The notes: generated by a model from the sequence alone, not told the origin. A stretch of DNA of 64,000 bases from Helopsaltes ochotensis (GCA_013400155.1 VXBM01000342.1:234200-298199), one strand, 5' to 3'; positions 25,446-39,605 are shown, counted from the stretch's first letter. Made by a program: numbers and translations.

Positions 25446-28400
25446 TGCTTTTGTGTTAGCATGGTGAAAAAATTTAAGTAGACTCTAAAATTGGGAATAA
25501 TTGTTGTAGAATTCAATACAATTTAAAACAGAAAATAAGACGTTGAAAACAGAAGGATTTATGATACCAGTAATTTCAAGGTTTTCTTATTTCTTCTTAA
25601 AAAAACAAAAGGAAAGAAAAACTGAACAACCTGTTAACAAGCTGATAATTATATATACCACTAACATAAGAGACCAGGAAAGTTGTAAATGCAAAACTAC
25701 TTTTTTCAGCTAGGTTAATTCTAACTAACTAACTTGTACTAACTTTAACGATGAACAGTGATACTTATTCAAATATAATTACTTATTGTAAGTTGTTTTT
25801 CTAACATACAAGGTAATGAAAGTCTAGTGTTGAGACCTTTAATCAGAATCAGCAACCTAGTAAATGACAGATGTCTGTAAGGCTTTACAATCTTTCCTAA
25901 AAACAGTTGCAACTGGGGAAATGGACGTATCATCTCTTTAAGAGATGTTAGGCATGAATACCAGGGAAAAACAATTCAAAATGAAGCGAACTTTTCTATG
26001 GTCTATTTCGGCATGGACATAGCTTCCCATGAATTAAAACACTATTAAAAAGTTACTTAACTGCATTTAAGTAAAAGAACAGCTGTGACTTATTTCACAC
26101 CATTGTCAATGTCTAACTTTTAATGTCATCATTAGAACAACAAAAGAGCACAACTCAAAGGTATGTAGTTAATACAAGTATTCGTAAGACATCATTAAAA
26201 ATACTTCGGGAAGCAAAGATAGGAATCAAAAACAGCTTGCTGTCTAGAGATAGCAAACGAGATGGCTTATCTACAAATACATTTAACACTTCATATCGTT
26301 GTAACAGGTCAGTGAAAAAGGGCTTCACTTCAGCAATCTGACTACATACCTAGCTTGCAGTAGGGTATCACAGACTGGGCACAGCTTCTGCAATGATAGA
26401 TGTTCTTAGCATTACTGCTGACACAGGCTGACTTGCCCAGTCAAGCTTTGCGTATTTCATGTGTGTCTCTTCATGTTTCATTACATAACAGTTTCTTTTA
26501 CGCATCTCACCTCTCATAGCACTGTCATTATGGAAACATTTCTTGAGTAATAGAAAACCATAAAGTCCTCCTGAGTCAAAGGTCAAATGAAGTCAATTTA
26601 TTGCAAAAAACTCCAACAGCCCACAAAAAAATCTCAGCTGCAAGTTACTCCTTCACTCCAAGGAGTTTTATATTTTCCTTGTCTTTTGAAACAACCCACA
26701 AGTGATAATGAAATGCTTAAAGCAATAAGAGAGAGAATCAGGTTTCATCTACCTGGACCGTCTGGCAGCATACTGTGTAACAATAAATGAGTGTTCTTAA
26801 GTCACAGCATTTCACTGGAAATGAGGCAGAACTTGTGTATTTTAACAGCTTTTTACAACTAGTAACCACTAGCAAATTTATTTTACTTTCTCAGGGAAGA
26901 CCAGTGAACGTCCCTAATTTAAACTAAAGGGCCATTCAGCCTCAAAGACAAAAAGCACTTCTGCTTAGCACCTGAGTAATACATGGAATATGTACAGGTG
27001 AATCAAGAGGACTGGAATCAAAGATAGTTTGTCTTTGGCTGGTCTGAAAGGTCTGACTCATTTCCAGTTCTGTGATCATTTATTATCCAGAAAAGAAAGG
27101 CCAGCTTTCTGCAGTGCAAACACAGTGGTGGTCTGCGGCTCATGATGAATAGATTTACCAGGTCTGCTCTGAATTGCATGACATAGAGTTTTCCAACAGG
27201 CTCTGACACCTGATGTATGTTTAAACTTCCTTGCACAGAAAGCCCTGAATATCTACCTGCATGCACTTATTCTTAAAGTTATTATACACAAAATACATTC
27301 TTAGATGCCATATTATTTAAAGTGATGTTACAGTACAGAAATATTTTAATCAGTAGTTTCACGTCTGATAAAGACTTATTTCCCTGACAGTATTCTGACT
27401 TCAGTATAGGACAGGATGTTATTTTGGTCTAAAAATATAGGTTTCCGTATTTTCAAGGTCCATGTTATAAAAGTTTATATAAGAGTTGATTTACATTTGT
27501 AAAATAAGAGAAAAGTAAAAGACATTGATGGCTTTTTTTATACTCAAATCAGTGCAACTATTGGACCATTTATCTGCACTGCCTCATGATAAATAGCAGA
27601 AACACCAGCCAATTATTCCTGAACTTGGGAGTTATATGCCAAACTAAGCATTGGAAAAGTCACTAAGTCCCAATTAAAATCAAAGTATTCACTGGAGGAA
27701 TATCACAAACCCAAGAAAATTCCCTGGCAACAGTTAACAGTTGTCAAATTGATAGTCACACTGTTCATTACAGTTTACTTGTTTTTGCAGATAAAAAGTA
27801 ATTTAACCACTGAACTGGAAGCCCAGACCTTCTTTTAGTTTTAAAGAGCCTGAAGTTTGAGTAGTTTTAAGTGTGGGTAAGAAAATAAAGCAATATTAAA
27901 ATGTTATCAATAATCAAATATTTAGAATTATCAATCCAAAAAAGTCAAACCAACACTGATAAGCAGTCTTTGGTCTGTAAGGAAAAGGATCAAAATACAA
28001 TGGTAATGTGTTAAACTACATAAACCCACAATTACACAAAAGAGAACACAATTTTAAGTGCTTCTTCTAACTATGCCCCCTCTGACATTAAATTTAAATA
28101 TGTAGGATAGTCCAACTTTTTCAACAATGTGGCTTAGTTGATTAGCCTGATAACTACACTGAGTCCTGCACACACAACAAATTGAATCCACTAAAATGAG
28201 AAAAGAAAGATCAATGTCTTTTCATTCAGGTCCTAATAAATAAATGCCAGTAAACACTATACAGAAATAAGAAAAATGTTTATTTCTTTCTGAGGTACTC
28301 AAGAAAAGTTCAATATGCAGAAGGATGAATAGACTGAATACATTCATAATTGCTGACATAAGCTGTTTTTTAAAATGTTACATCACTTATCAGTATCTGA

Positions 28401-29258
28401 GCTTTGATCTAAAAATTCTTCAACAAAGATCCACATTCAAATATTCTTGCAGTTATACTGAAGTTCATTTGTACTGTCTCATTTCAAAATTTTGTAGACC
28501 ACAGAAAACTTTCTTCGCTCTGCCTTATAAAGCTTAACTTCCTTCACTTAGTCCTCCCATTTTACACTGTCAATTCACGTATCTATTAAATTCCTTCTTA
28601 TGGGGAAGAGGACATCTTTGGCCTCAGTGGAAAAGAGTGTGTTGTCACTCTTTCAATACCGTTTTCTCACTTCTACATTCACTCGTTACACCGGTAAGAA
28701 AGAACAAAAAACTTACAGCACCCTAAAGAATATTGAGAGGCTGTATACAGTGCATCAGGATGACACTTTTATGGATTTGGATTCAGAAGATGGAAGGGCG
28801 AATATCACCTGGTTAAATGGCTTTCACCTTTATTGTAGGAACATGAACTTTACCAGAACATGACTGGAAAGGATTCTAAATCAATTTCCTTCAGAAGTAA
28901 AATCAAGTGTATAGAACAGACATAATTCAGCTAAATTCTTCCACGTAGGTCCTTGTTAATGAGAACGACTCTTAAATAGATTTAGTCCTATGTCTGTGGA
29001 AAATCTAAGGATTATAATATTAACTTCTTAAATATAGGAGTCTACACAATGAACATCAGACAGAAATCTGGTCTTTTCACAAGACAAACTGTCTGACCAT
29101 GAAAAGACCACACATCCTTTATTTCTCTGAGAAGGCCCATGAGCAAAGATTACCTGATTCACTTGGGTGCTATTAACTTCCCTAACTTTGTTTTTCTTAA
29201 CGTGTGGTGAAAAACAAATATAAAATATTCTGCATTTATGAAGAATAAGAGAACTTGA
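25446..29258. other. Unique AT-rich noncoding DNA
   Basis: Nothing recognisable as a gene or transposon was found. Open frames reach at most 87 codons and carry no domain. The region is interspersed with A- and T-rich runs. Confidence 0.65.
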
Positions 29259-29380
29259 GCCTATTATAGGATATGCTGAATTGGAAGGGACCCTCAAGGT
29301 CTATTGAGTCCAACTCCTGGCCCTGCACTGGACAGCCCCAAAGGTCACTGCACTGAGACCCACCACATGCCTGGGAGCAG
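29259..29380 (-). mobile_element. CR1 retroposon 3' end fragment
   Basis: The plus strand reads 'gctgaattggaagggaccc', 'caaggtctattgagtccaac' and 'tcctggccctgcactggac' in order, the reverse complement of a common avian CR1 3' end. The terminal tail repeat is degraded to 'ttataggatatgc'. About 120 bp survive, a severe 5' truncation. It is noncoding. Confidence 0.92.
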
Positions 29381-30499
29381 TTGTTGTGTCTTTAGATTAA
29401 CTTACACACTGTTGCATTTGAAACCTAGATACAGGCAGGTCTTTTACGTACTTATTTTTAAACATGTTTTTGTTAGACGTTCTTCCAACTTGGTTGGATT
29501 ACAGCCAGATAACTTCCCTGACTATATCTCAATCCATATACTTCAATGATCCAGGGCAGGCAGAACAGTTTTGGATTCTATATTTTGTTGGCACGGCTAA
29601 TGAAGGGGAATGTTTTAAATAAGCATCTCCCTTTTCATCCTAGTCAATTCTCCATCGGGAGAAGTACACTGAGTTTACAATTACGCAGATCATCATATTT
29701 TGAGACAAGGGAGATGAAAGCAGACCAACAAACTGCATAATATTTCAAATATACTGATATACATTTTATTTCCTGAATAAACACAAATACAAATGTGCAG
29801 TCTCAAGGAAGACAAAATCATAGCTAAAACTTTAAGGCCAAAGTTGGTATTAGGATCCTTTAATTAGTTTTGTTTAAACTTTTAAACACCCTACTTTCAG
29901 AGTCAATGTCAATTTTGACTGAAAAGTATCTAGAGACTCCAACTTTAGCTAACAAAACTGACGGAAGAACTAAAAATATTCATTTCACACTTATTACAAG
30001 TAAGAGCAATGTACATGTTGTAGTTAAGATGAAAGTTTAAGTTTTACACAAATATAAAGAATGGCTTCAAGTGTACAACACTTCATAATTTCAAAACCAA
30101 TTCAGTATTTAGATAAGTAGCTGCTGCAGTTGAAACTACATTTTAGTCTTAAGATTTTGAATGGGAAATGAGGTTAAAGACAACCCTTCTTCCACTGATT
30201 TGATCTTATAGAAGAAACAAATCAACTTCTTTATTAAATACTGGCACCATCTTTTCAGTTCTACCATTTCCAGCCATAGGGGATAGACATCATTGGATCT
30301 TTTTTTTTTCAGATTTCTTTCTTTAAGTGAAATTAAAAAGAAATAGTCAAATAGAAGACCGATCTATTCAAATTACATGCCAACTGTTATTGTCATTTTC
30401 AGAATAACTCATTTCTATAACATTTGCACAGAAGGTCGATCCCAGAATTCTTTTCCTAAATATTGCCTAAAATTCTGGTTTGTTCATCTAAATTTTCAG

Positions 30500-30519
30500 T
30501 TCAAATGAATTCATTTGAA
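30500..30519. repeat. Perfect 20 bp palindrome
   Basis: TTCAAATGAATTCATTTGAA equals its own reverse complement over all 20 bases, centred on an EcoRI-like GAATTC. It has no loop, so it could be a symmetric protein-binding site or a short cruciform, or a chance event in AT-rich DNA. No neighbouring gene suggests a role. Confidence 0.9.
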
Positions 30520-32665
30520 GGAAAAATTATTTCAAGAAAATAATATTTATAAAATAATCAAAGAGCATCCATATCCTGATAATCATAAGAGAAGACAAAT
30601 ACAGAAATTTCTTCTAGGGAAAAGAAAAAAAATAAGACAAAAAAGAGATACTGTATGAAATCCCAAACTGGTCATACATTTTGGTACTGGTCAATAAACT
30701 AGACCACCATATATAAACAAAACATTCCATTCAGCATTATGTCAACCTTTAACAAAAAGATCATCAATCAACTGCAAATGCATGTTCTGTGCACCTGTAA
30801 AATCTGATGGACATTCTTTCAAGTTTTTATTTCAACACTGTGTCTGTCAGAATTACCCCCCACTATAAACTTACTATTAATGTTGGGAGAAGTTTTCCAA
30901 ATGTCACCAAAATGAATTAGTATCACACTGAGTCCAAGACTTAAGAAAGTCACCGTGTGCATTTATGTATTTTCCCTCCCGTAATACTGACACATTTATA
31001 TCTTTTCCACGTCTGCTCCAGGTCTGGTGAAACTGCACAGTATGTGTCTCATTTATTTTGCCAGAACACAGTGACACATACAGAGATTTAGTTGCATGAA
31101 ATTTGTTGAAAAATTGTTAGCAACAATGTCCACCTATAAGATGCTTTAAATTAAAGTAAGCAAAAAGGTTTTTACTAATAGTATGACAAAGTGAGTTAAA
31201 ATACCTATTGCACTACACATAGTTTCTAATGTGATGTTGGAACTTTGCTGTTTTACATGTACACCCGGGATGATGTGTTTGACACTAGAGGACTCATTTT
31301 CACGGTGGATAAAGCTGTAAGATGATCAAACAAATGGAAACCAAACCTAGATAAATTAAGACTGGAAATAAAATACTTCTTAACACAATGATTGTTAGCC
31401 CTTAGAATAATTTTTTATGTGCTTGTGGATCCTGTGTCACTAGGACATATGCTTTAAGAGAAGAAACAGAGCTAAGCAAGGAAAGACATGCAGTAGTTAT
31501 TTCATCAGAGAACTCAAAATAGTGCTTTCTTAATTTGTACTCCTTTAATTTATATTCAGTTTACTACTTTTGAACTTAGTATTCAAGAAAACTATAACAT
31601 ATAACAGCAGCAACACACTATCACATATTTAGTTACTTATAAGGCTAACAAATTTCAAGGTGAAAGAGGCAATGGTGTTTCCAAGAAAAAAGGCTGTTTT
31701 CCATTTACACCTCCACTTCAAACAGCATATATACGCATATCAATGATTTTCAGAACTATCCTCTTGAATTCTGTCTGTCTACTCCATAAATACAGGGAAG
31801 CACAAGACTTAATCATTAAAGACTTTACAATATTCTTGAGAAACTATACATTTTGAGATATACATCCATCTTCCAGAAGCATACTTCTCAACTTCATCTT
31901 TGCATATAAAACATAAAAAAACAGCTACAAGAGCATAAATTAGGTATGCCTGATTTCCTGTCATCTAGCTAGATTTTTATTTATGTTTTCCCCTACATCA
32001 CTAATTCAATAATCCACACTGGCACTCTTTAGCCATCTACAATTTCTTTAGTCTTTACTTTGCAACCTAAAAGGCCTTTATTTTGAAGAAAGCAGAATTC
32101 TGAAAAAATGAATGGTTACTCAGCTCAGACCTCTATTGATTTTATTTAAGTTCTTTATTAAAAATCAATAAAAGTCATTCAAGGTCATAACATAAGACCC
32201 TCATCAGATTTTACTGGAGCAAAGTTCTCCCTTCTAGAGACTTCAACAACAGTTTACCTGAAGAAAACCTCACTCTAGATTTTATGATTTGTCCTGAAGA
32301 ATAGTTAGTTACTGTTAGTAAGGACATAGACAACAAATGGACTTAGACAACAAATAGATAAATTGCATAAAGATTAAAAAGTGAAAACAAGACTTCACAA
32401 AGTAAGTTTTATGTCTTGTGTGCTTTAGGAATTCTTTGCTGGATCCTGAAATTGTTTCACTTGGACTAGGTGTTAGATTTCTCTCCACAGCTGTGTGAAT
32501 CTTGCAGGGTTCAGTTCACAAAATGAACCCCTGTAGTTTGATTCAGAAGGTTTGGAAAGGAGCCAATATTTCTTTGTTCACTTACAAATTCAAGCATTTG
32601 GTCATCTCTTGAAATCTTAGCACCTTTACGTTAAAACATTTATCCCTTTAATCACTAATGAATGA

Positions 32666-33049
32666 ATGAAGGCAGCTCAAGGAGTCCTTCCATATCTGTA
32701 CAAGAATGCAATTCATAGATCTCCAGTCTTTGAGTCCCCTGAGGATCTCACTATAAGCAGGAGGGATAGTAGAGTCTTCCTGCTCTCATTTTACTCCAGG
32801 GAACTCAAAAAACCCCAAGAGCTTCCAGATCTAGAAAGTAAGGTGGCAAATGCTACACAGACTCTAAATCCAGCCGTTCAAAAAAGACCAGTAACAGGGA
32901 AATCACCAACTGGTAACTCAGACAATTCCACTCAAGGAGCAAGACTCCGAATTATGTTCTGTGGATGCTGGGAATTAACAACTAATGTCAAGTCCTATAG
33001 ATTCACAGAGTTACTCTTTAAAGAAAAAAATAAGCGTTGCATCATTTGA
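32666..33049 (+). other. 127-codon open frame, unassigned
   Basis: This is the longest frame in the window that does not overlap a recognised repeat. It opens at an ATG directly after an in-frame TGA and closes with TGA. The translation is of mixed, non-repetitive composition, with charged and polar stretches in the middle (about residues 45-95) and no signal peptide, membrane span or domain that I recognise. The ATG has a poor context (T at -3), and no splice sites or promoter signs were seen around it. I consider it most likely a chance frame, with a lineage-specific transcript as a weaker alternative. Confidence 0.15.
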
Positions 33050-34678
33050 TAAATGGAGATGTTCGGCTATAAAAAGAATATTGCAGGGAAGTTACTGTGT
33101 AAATAGTGACAACTTTCATTGGAACAAACTCAGACTCCTCAAAGCATCAGGTTTGAAATAAGCTAAATTTTGTATTTGATTCAAATCATTTGTGCATCTC
33201 TTCCATGTTTCCCACTTCACTTTTTTTGCTCTGACCTACATCTTTATTTTTCTTTTTCAGTCAGTAAAAACCTTGCAAAATATCTCCAATCCATAAAGTT
33301 ATTTTTTTTAACTTGTCTTGGCCTACAAGGGTAGCCATCTGTGGCTATCAAACACTGCATTAAACAGAAATTTACATCCTGCATTTGTGTCTCCTTTCAG
33401 CCTCTAGCAACATCAAATTAGACTGGAGTATTAGGTTACACTAGCAAATCATTTGTTCACCAACTCTACAGCTAAGCTATCATTTATATTATTAGAGTTG
33501 TGTATCATATTACTCGCATGCTGTGCTACCTTCTTGCATTTCTACAAAACTGGCTGAGAAATTAAAGTAAGTGACTGAAACTCACCACCTTGCATTGAAG
33601 GGGCTGGTGTTAATCCAAGGGTGAATCATCTTAAATCCTCTCCCTGGTGTGGCTGAGATGCCTGTATGTTTGTTGGTGATTAAGCATGATATTGCAGAAG
33701 CAATTGAGATCGAGAAATCTGCTACAGATGAAAATTTTGGTGAGCTTGGGAAGAAAGTTGTCAACAGCAATGAATGGCAAAATTGAAGAACCTAACTAAC
33801 CTAAATTAAAACAACCAAATGTCTGTGGAAAGATTCTCCCCCCTCTCCTTCACTATGAGGGAAGAAGAGAGAAGAGTTACATAAATAAAGCTTTTTAAAT
33901 TCTATCAAAGATTTTAATTTGATAGATGGGTCTCATATTAAATTTGTTTTCGTTTTCCACTTCAGTAGCTCCTTCAACCAGTAATCTTCGAACCAAATTA
34001 TTACAATGTGATCTCTGGGAGGCTGTACTTGCAAACTACTCTGAATGTTTTGTGGAACATGATAATAAAAACAAATCAAGACCTCTGCCTGTATAACCAA
34101 TTTTACACCTAATATTTGCTATGAATCAAGGGAGAACAAGGTCTGGGTTTTACACTGTTAGAGATCAACTTCTCTGGATAGAAAAGGGTAAAACAGGATA
34201 TTTTCAAATGGGAAGAGAATAAGGAGAAAAACCTTACCACTGAAGGCCAGGAAGCTTGGGATCACCACTGAAAAAATTCACCATCTGCACTGTCAAACTG
34301 AAGTTCATTGAATCAATTCTTTTGTCTTATGTTTCTATCTTCATTATCTCACACATTTGTTTCGTGTGTTGGAACCATAATGTCTTCTGTGTACTCACAC
34401 TGTAAAAAATACTGATCATCAGATATCCTTTATATCTGTGTGCCTGACTGACAATTATTATGGTTAATGTGCATCAAGGCAGCTCAAATGCTCCGAGGCA
34501 CTGAGAACACTGATAACAGTACAAAGTAAGTGTTAATTTATGAGCTGTACTCTCTGCTTAATATAAAAGAGGGAATGCCTTTAAACCAGTGTTCTACAAG
34601 CTAGAAACTAATCTCCTTGTCTAAGATGTCAGAATGAGGTAATATATAGCCAAGGAAAGCATCATTTAAAAGCAGAAT

Positions 34679-34716
34679 GTTTGAATGTCTGATAAAAGTT
34701 TGAATGTCTGATAAAA
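34679..34716. repeat. Perfect 19 bp tandem duplication
   Basis: gtttgaatgtctgataaaa is present twice in direct tandem with no mismatch. It looks recent, because the surrounding sequence is unique and the copies are identical. Confidence 0.9.
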
Positions 34717-35459
34717 ATCTTTAAGCAGATAGTTCACTGGAAGTAGTTCTCCTAATCAGAAAGGAATGTTGTATTAAATCATCATATTTTGAGACAGTTT
34801 CTGGAAGCATATGTGTTGCAGATTTTCTACTAATTTGGAAGGCAGCAAGCCTCTATGAATAGGAAGGCACACAAACCACATCTGGGAATGCATAAGTAGA
34901 CCTGTGGATGCTTCCATGAACCATGAATGCTGGCAAGAAGCCAGCATTAGGATGGAGTTTAGGTGTTAGATCTAAAAATGATTCAGCACATGTGGCCACA
35001 CAACCAGTAGTCTTTAAAGATTACATTTTATCAACTACATATACCAGTGTTGCAAATCTACAAACTTGGCCAGAATTCTGCTTCTTTTGTTTGGAATAGA
35101 CCAATTGCTGTTCCTGCTCTTATATAATAGCAGGAAAAGAAATAAAGCTGGTGGGTAAAAAAGAGACACTATTTCTCTTAAAAGCAATTTTATATAGGAA
35201 ATACATCTATGACTTTGTAGTAATGATATGTAGATGGCTGTATTAGCAAGTCATCAGAAAAAGAAACAGTTTGGGCTCCTAACTGAGCTTTCCACATCAT
35301 AAATTATCTGGATTTCCATCCAGTTTAAGCACTGACCCTCTTGAGTTTCAGTGCCTGTTTTAAAGAATGACTGCAAAAATTTCAAACCACTGACACATTG
35401 TACTTTACATTCAGTTATATACAGGCTTAGTGTCCAGCTGCACATACTACAGTAAAAGC

Positions 35460-35770
35460 AGTGAATTCGCTGAGGATCTGTGCATGAAATAAGGTTGAGG
35501 ACAGCGTTTGCCCCTCTTCACCGGTATAACCTGACCACAGTCTAGGCTAATTCAGGTTGTTAACCCACATGATCCTAAGAACGACTGTAGATTAAAAGAG
35601 ATTAAAACTCCACCTAGCCCAGTACCTGACAGCAGATGTTTGACGGGTTAAAAACAGAGTGAGCAGAGGGCTACCCTTCCCCCCGACAACAGACTTCACT
35701 TATTTACAGCTGAGGGATTCCGCACAACAGAGGTGGTTCCTTCTGTACTTCGTATTCCTCAAGATTTCTG
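35460..35770. promoter_or_regulatory. Candidate regulatory block, CpG-richer than surroundings
   Basis: Between AT-rich flanks this block carries several CpG dinucleotides (for example in ttcgctg, acagcgttt, caccggtat, gaacgact, tgacgggtt, cccgacaac, ttccgcac). It also has two closely spaced gattaaaa repeats near 35590-35607 and a CAGCTG-containing 'ttacagctgaggg' near 35715. CpG retention in otherwise depleted DNA can mark constrained or unmethylated sequence. That is inference; no promoter core or open frame accompanies it. Confidence 0.25.
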
Positions 35771-37355
35771 TACAAAACTAAAATTCTGACTTGTTTATAA
35801 GTCCCCCGTATGAATACTGCTTCATGGTAAACCTTACCACCATGCCCAGAATCTAGCCAAGTTCTAACATGTCTTTACAGAGGCAGACAGGGGCAGTAAC
35901 CACATATGGTCTTCAAAACACAGGAATACAACAGCTGTACAAAGAAACATAAATTTTGTTGTTTTGTTCCATATTCCCTTGCAAGTAATTACTAACATTG
36001 AATTGGATTTCTTTTGATTGATACTAAGCAAATGTTTTTGCAGGACTACTATTTCTATTTGTATCTTTTGCTAAACGAATATAGTACAAATATTTTTACT
36101 TCTCTTTAGAAATATTATAAGCCCAAGATCTTACTAGTGAGTGATGAGATGTCTCAAGCTCTGTCTCTTCATATGTAAGGAATACCCCACATTCTTTGCC
36201 TAATAATTGACAGTAACCTACATTGATTTTATCTAACATTCTTTCAGGAAGCCATAAAATGGACATTGTAATCTCCTTTTGCAGTTCTCTATATTTGGTC
36301 CTTGTTTTAATTTCTTTCTATAATAGTATCATTGACAGACAGTCACCTCATTATTCCTTTCTTTTTATGAGAAGACTAACTGGTGACCTTTATTTACTGT
36401 GAAAACTGACCACGTACTCTTACTTTATGCTTCATTTTCTTCAGCTAGTTATCCAATACAAATATTTTTTCCTTATTTTCTACCAGTTTCTTAAACAACT
36501 TTTGATGAGGACCCTCCTTAAAAGTCTCTTAAAACTCCAGCTATATTACATTATTTGTACACACTTCTTTTGACTGCCTCTGAAATCCCATAAGTCACTT
36601 GTTGGTCAGCTGTGGCATACTATGAAAATTGTTTAAGCAACTTGGCTAATTTTCAAGAAAAAGCATTGGAGGATGCACAGGTGCACTGCCATATAAGTTC
36701 TCCATGGAGTGGAGAAGCACAAGCAAACAGGAAAAGCATCTCATAGCAGAATAACTGAACAGAAAATACGTTTTGGTCTAAACCTCAGTTCTACTCACAG
36801 AACTACTTTTATGGGGTGGGATAATGCTAATGCAGGGGATTCTTATAACAGTCACTATTTATTCACAGTAAATGTAAATGGAGTTATTAAGTTGTTTTAA
36901 GTAATGCGGCAGGTAAAATAAAATCACTCCTCACCTTAGGGATCGGGACATAAAAACAGATGTGGGCAGAGATGTTTGATTCTGTGCGTTTGCCCACCAA
37001 TTAAAGAAACAGCAAGAAACCCAAGAAAAGCTTATGAAGAAAACAACAAAATAGGGCTCAACAGAAAAGGATGCTTTGTGATCCTAGGATTTCAGATTTA
37101 GCACTTTCTGCTCTCACCAGTGTAGCTATCCAAAGAGACGTACTAACATGAGGAGGAAAGGAGGATGCAAAAGGCAATTCTTCTTCCTGCCAATTTTGTA
37201 TTGGAAAAATGCCTGGAGAAGCTGAAGGAATGATACTGAGAGAAGGCAAGCAAGATACTATATACGGACTAGAGGATGGATATGCAGAACTGGGGGGAAA
37301 AAAACCTGCAAAATATCCAATCTCTGTACCTGGCGTAACCCTAGAAATGAATAGT

Positions 37356-37373
37356 AAAAAAAAAAAAAAAAAA
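37356..37373. repeat. (A)18 homopolymer run
   Basis: Eighteen consecutive A, followed by GT and another A8 run. No processed gene copy or SINE body is recognisable upstream, so it is listed as a simple repeat only. Confidence 0.9.
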
Positions 37374-39419
37374 GTAAAAAAAATAGTAAAATACCTTTTT
37401 CTTTTGTAGAATCAGTGGCATATGGACAGAGTCAATATGGATTTCAGAGAGGGAAGTTGTATCTCACAAGACTATTACCTCAAATATGGCTAGTCAGCAA
37501 GTAAATAAGAGTAAATTCATTGACACAGATGGGGTGCAGGAAGTCCATTTTGTGATTACCAGAAGCAAGGAAAAGATACTAGAAGAAACATTCCTAAATA
37601 TTTACTCATGGTTGCTGTCAGAGGGAGCTCACTGGACATTTGCCCTGAGCCAGTGGATGCATTCCTATCTCGTCCTTTTCTCACATAATTTATTGAAGCT
37701 GAACAGTCCTGAGGCTTCCAACCCTCTGCTAGATCTGGTTATGATTGGCAAAAGATTGAAAAAGTTATGAAGGGGAGTGAACAAAAGGCAACAAGAGAGA
37801 CACACAGCAGGAATACATGAACCTTCTTTCTTCACATTCCTAAATGATTCCAGCAAAAGCTTCTGCTGAAGACTTGGCCACAGTCTGAATCTTGAACCAT
37901 TTAGAATGCAAAAGGACATTTTTCATTGTCTTCAAACATATTTGGATTTAATGCTAAAAGTCCCATTGAGAGCATTTTTGTCTTTTCGCTATATGTTCTG
38001 TTTCCTGTGATACAGTGAAAATTAAAGACCCCAAACCTACACAATGTTTTTACTGATGCATCAATATTTACACTCCCCATTTAAGTATAGAAAGGAAGAT
38101 AGTCATCTTAATTAGGGTCATCAAGCAGTTTGGCTTATAAGATGTATTATCTTAGCTGATGTCATAGATTTCTCCTAGTTTCACATGCTTATCTTGCTGA
38201 AATCCATTGTTATTACAAAGCAAAGAATTGACTCTACCCTACATTCAAGTACACTCTGATTTAATAGGGCAGAATTACATACTAAAACATATGCAAACAC
38301 AGACCTTTACACATGCATACTATGAAATTCAAAACTATTGCCTCATTACATTAAAAAGTGAAGTTTCAAAGTTGAATCACACCAAAATATTCGAAAAAAA
38401 TTCCCATACTGAACTCTGCAGCTTGAACATATTTCCTAGTAAAAATGTATTGTTGTTTTGAGTTGTAAAGGATGGTTTAGAAAATAAATAGGACCATCTG
38501 TAAATAATGGCATTAAAGTACCTGTTACAGATGAAAATAACTCCTAGCATCATGTGCAGAACACACTTCATTTACAGACATCCCTAGCAAAATTTAGATG
38601 GAAGTACAGTCAGTGTCTTGAAAGCAACTGGGACTGGGTAAGAAGTCACAGGGAAAACCTCTGTGGCACAGGAAGTCCTTTCACTTTTCAGAACGTGATT
38701 CATCATGCTGGGGAAACGGCAGGAAAGTAACCTACTACTACTTAATAGGCTTCTGCATAGCAAGTTGCTTTGAAGCAGCAGCTGCCCACGGTAAATTTCG
38801 CTGACCCTTAGAGCCTTTCTCCAAGTTTTCCAACTGTTTTGTCTCCTGAGTTACAACTCAGTGTTAGGTCCAAGTCACCAGCACCTGACAAAACTCAGAA
38901 GCTCCAACAATGTGAGAATGTAAAGCTTTCAGGGATGTTGTCTTTTCCATACAACACCAGCAGAGAGACCTGATGCCATTGCATTTATTAATAGAGAAAC
39001 TTTTTCCCCTCTGAAATAGGAGCTCTTTTAGAGGATGGCATCATACAACATGCAGGTGCACTATTACAAAATGTAAGACAAATAAAATGTTAGATTGCTG
39101 GCACAGTAATTAGCACTCTGTCATAATACCATGCTCTACATTTCATTTATTAAACCTTAAACATGTAACAGTTTAAATCTTCTGTTTTCACTGAAGTGGT
39201 GAAAATAAATATTAACATGAAATTATAGAGAATGGCAGGATAGAACACCCTAATATATCAATTAATTAAGCCTTATATTAGTTATTTACTCAAGACCTGC
39301 TGATCAAACGCACTCCTGCATTTTTTGTTCCAATGCCTGTGAACTCAGTGCCAGTAAATTATTTGTTCTGTCTTACTTCCTCCTTAAACCATTCCTTCTC
39401 ACCAGAGTTTGTGAAATTG

Positions 39420-39605
39420 AAGACATTATACTTCTCTCCTTCAAACAAATACTATCATTGTCCTCTCCTGTCCTTGTTGACATTAGGTGCCACCTTTCTT
39501 CTTGCTTCTCCTTATCTGTTTTCTTCAGAGCCCTCCTCCTCTCATTTTTCCCAGTGTTGCTCATATGTCTCCTTCCTGTCTTCCCCTCCCAATATCCATC
39601 TGCTA
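39420..39605. repeat. Pyrimidine-rich low-complexity stretch
   Basis: The plus strand is strongly enriched in C and T (cttctctcctt, cctctcctgtcc, tttcttcttgcttctcc, ccctcctcctctc, cttcccctccc). The bias suppresses stop codons, so overlapping open frames appear in three plus frames and one minus frame. None is a credible gene. Such polypyrimidine tracts can be intronic or simply low complexity. Confidence 0.75.

Noticed and set aside
37404..37770. Possible CR1 or other LINE reverse-transcriptase fragment on the plus strand (gtcaatatggatttcagagaggg resembles the 'cagcatggattt' region; 94-codon frame follows)
   Set aside because: The similarity covers only about 50 bases, no DFSKAFD or PQGSVLGP block follows, and no CR1 tail lies downstream. 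Too weak to call.
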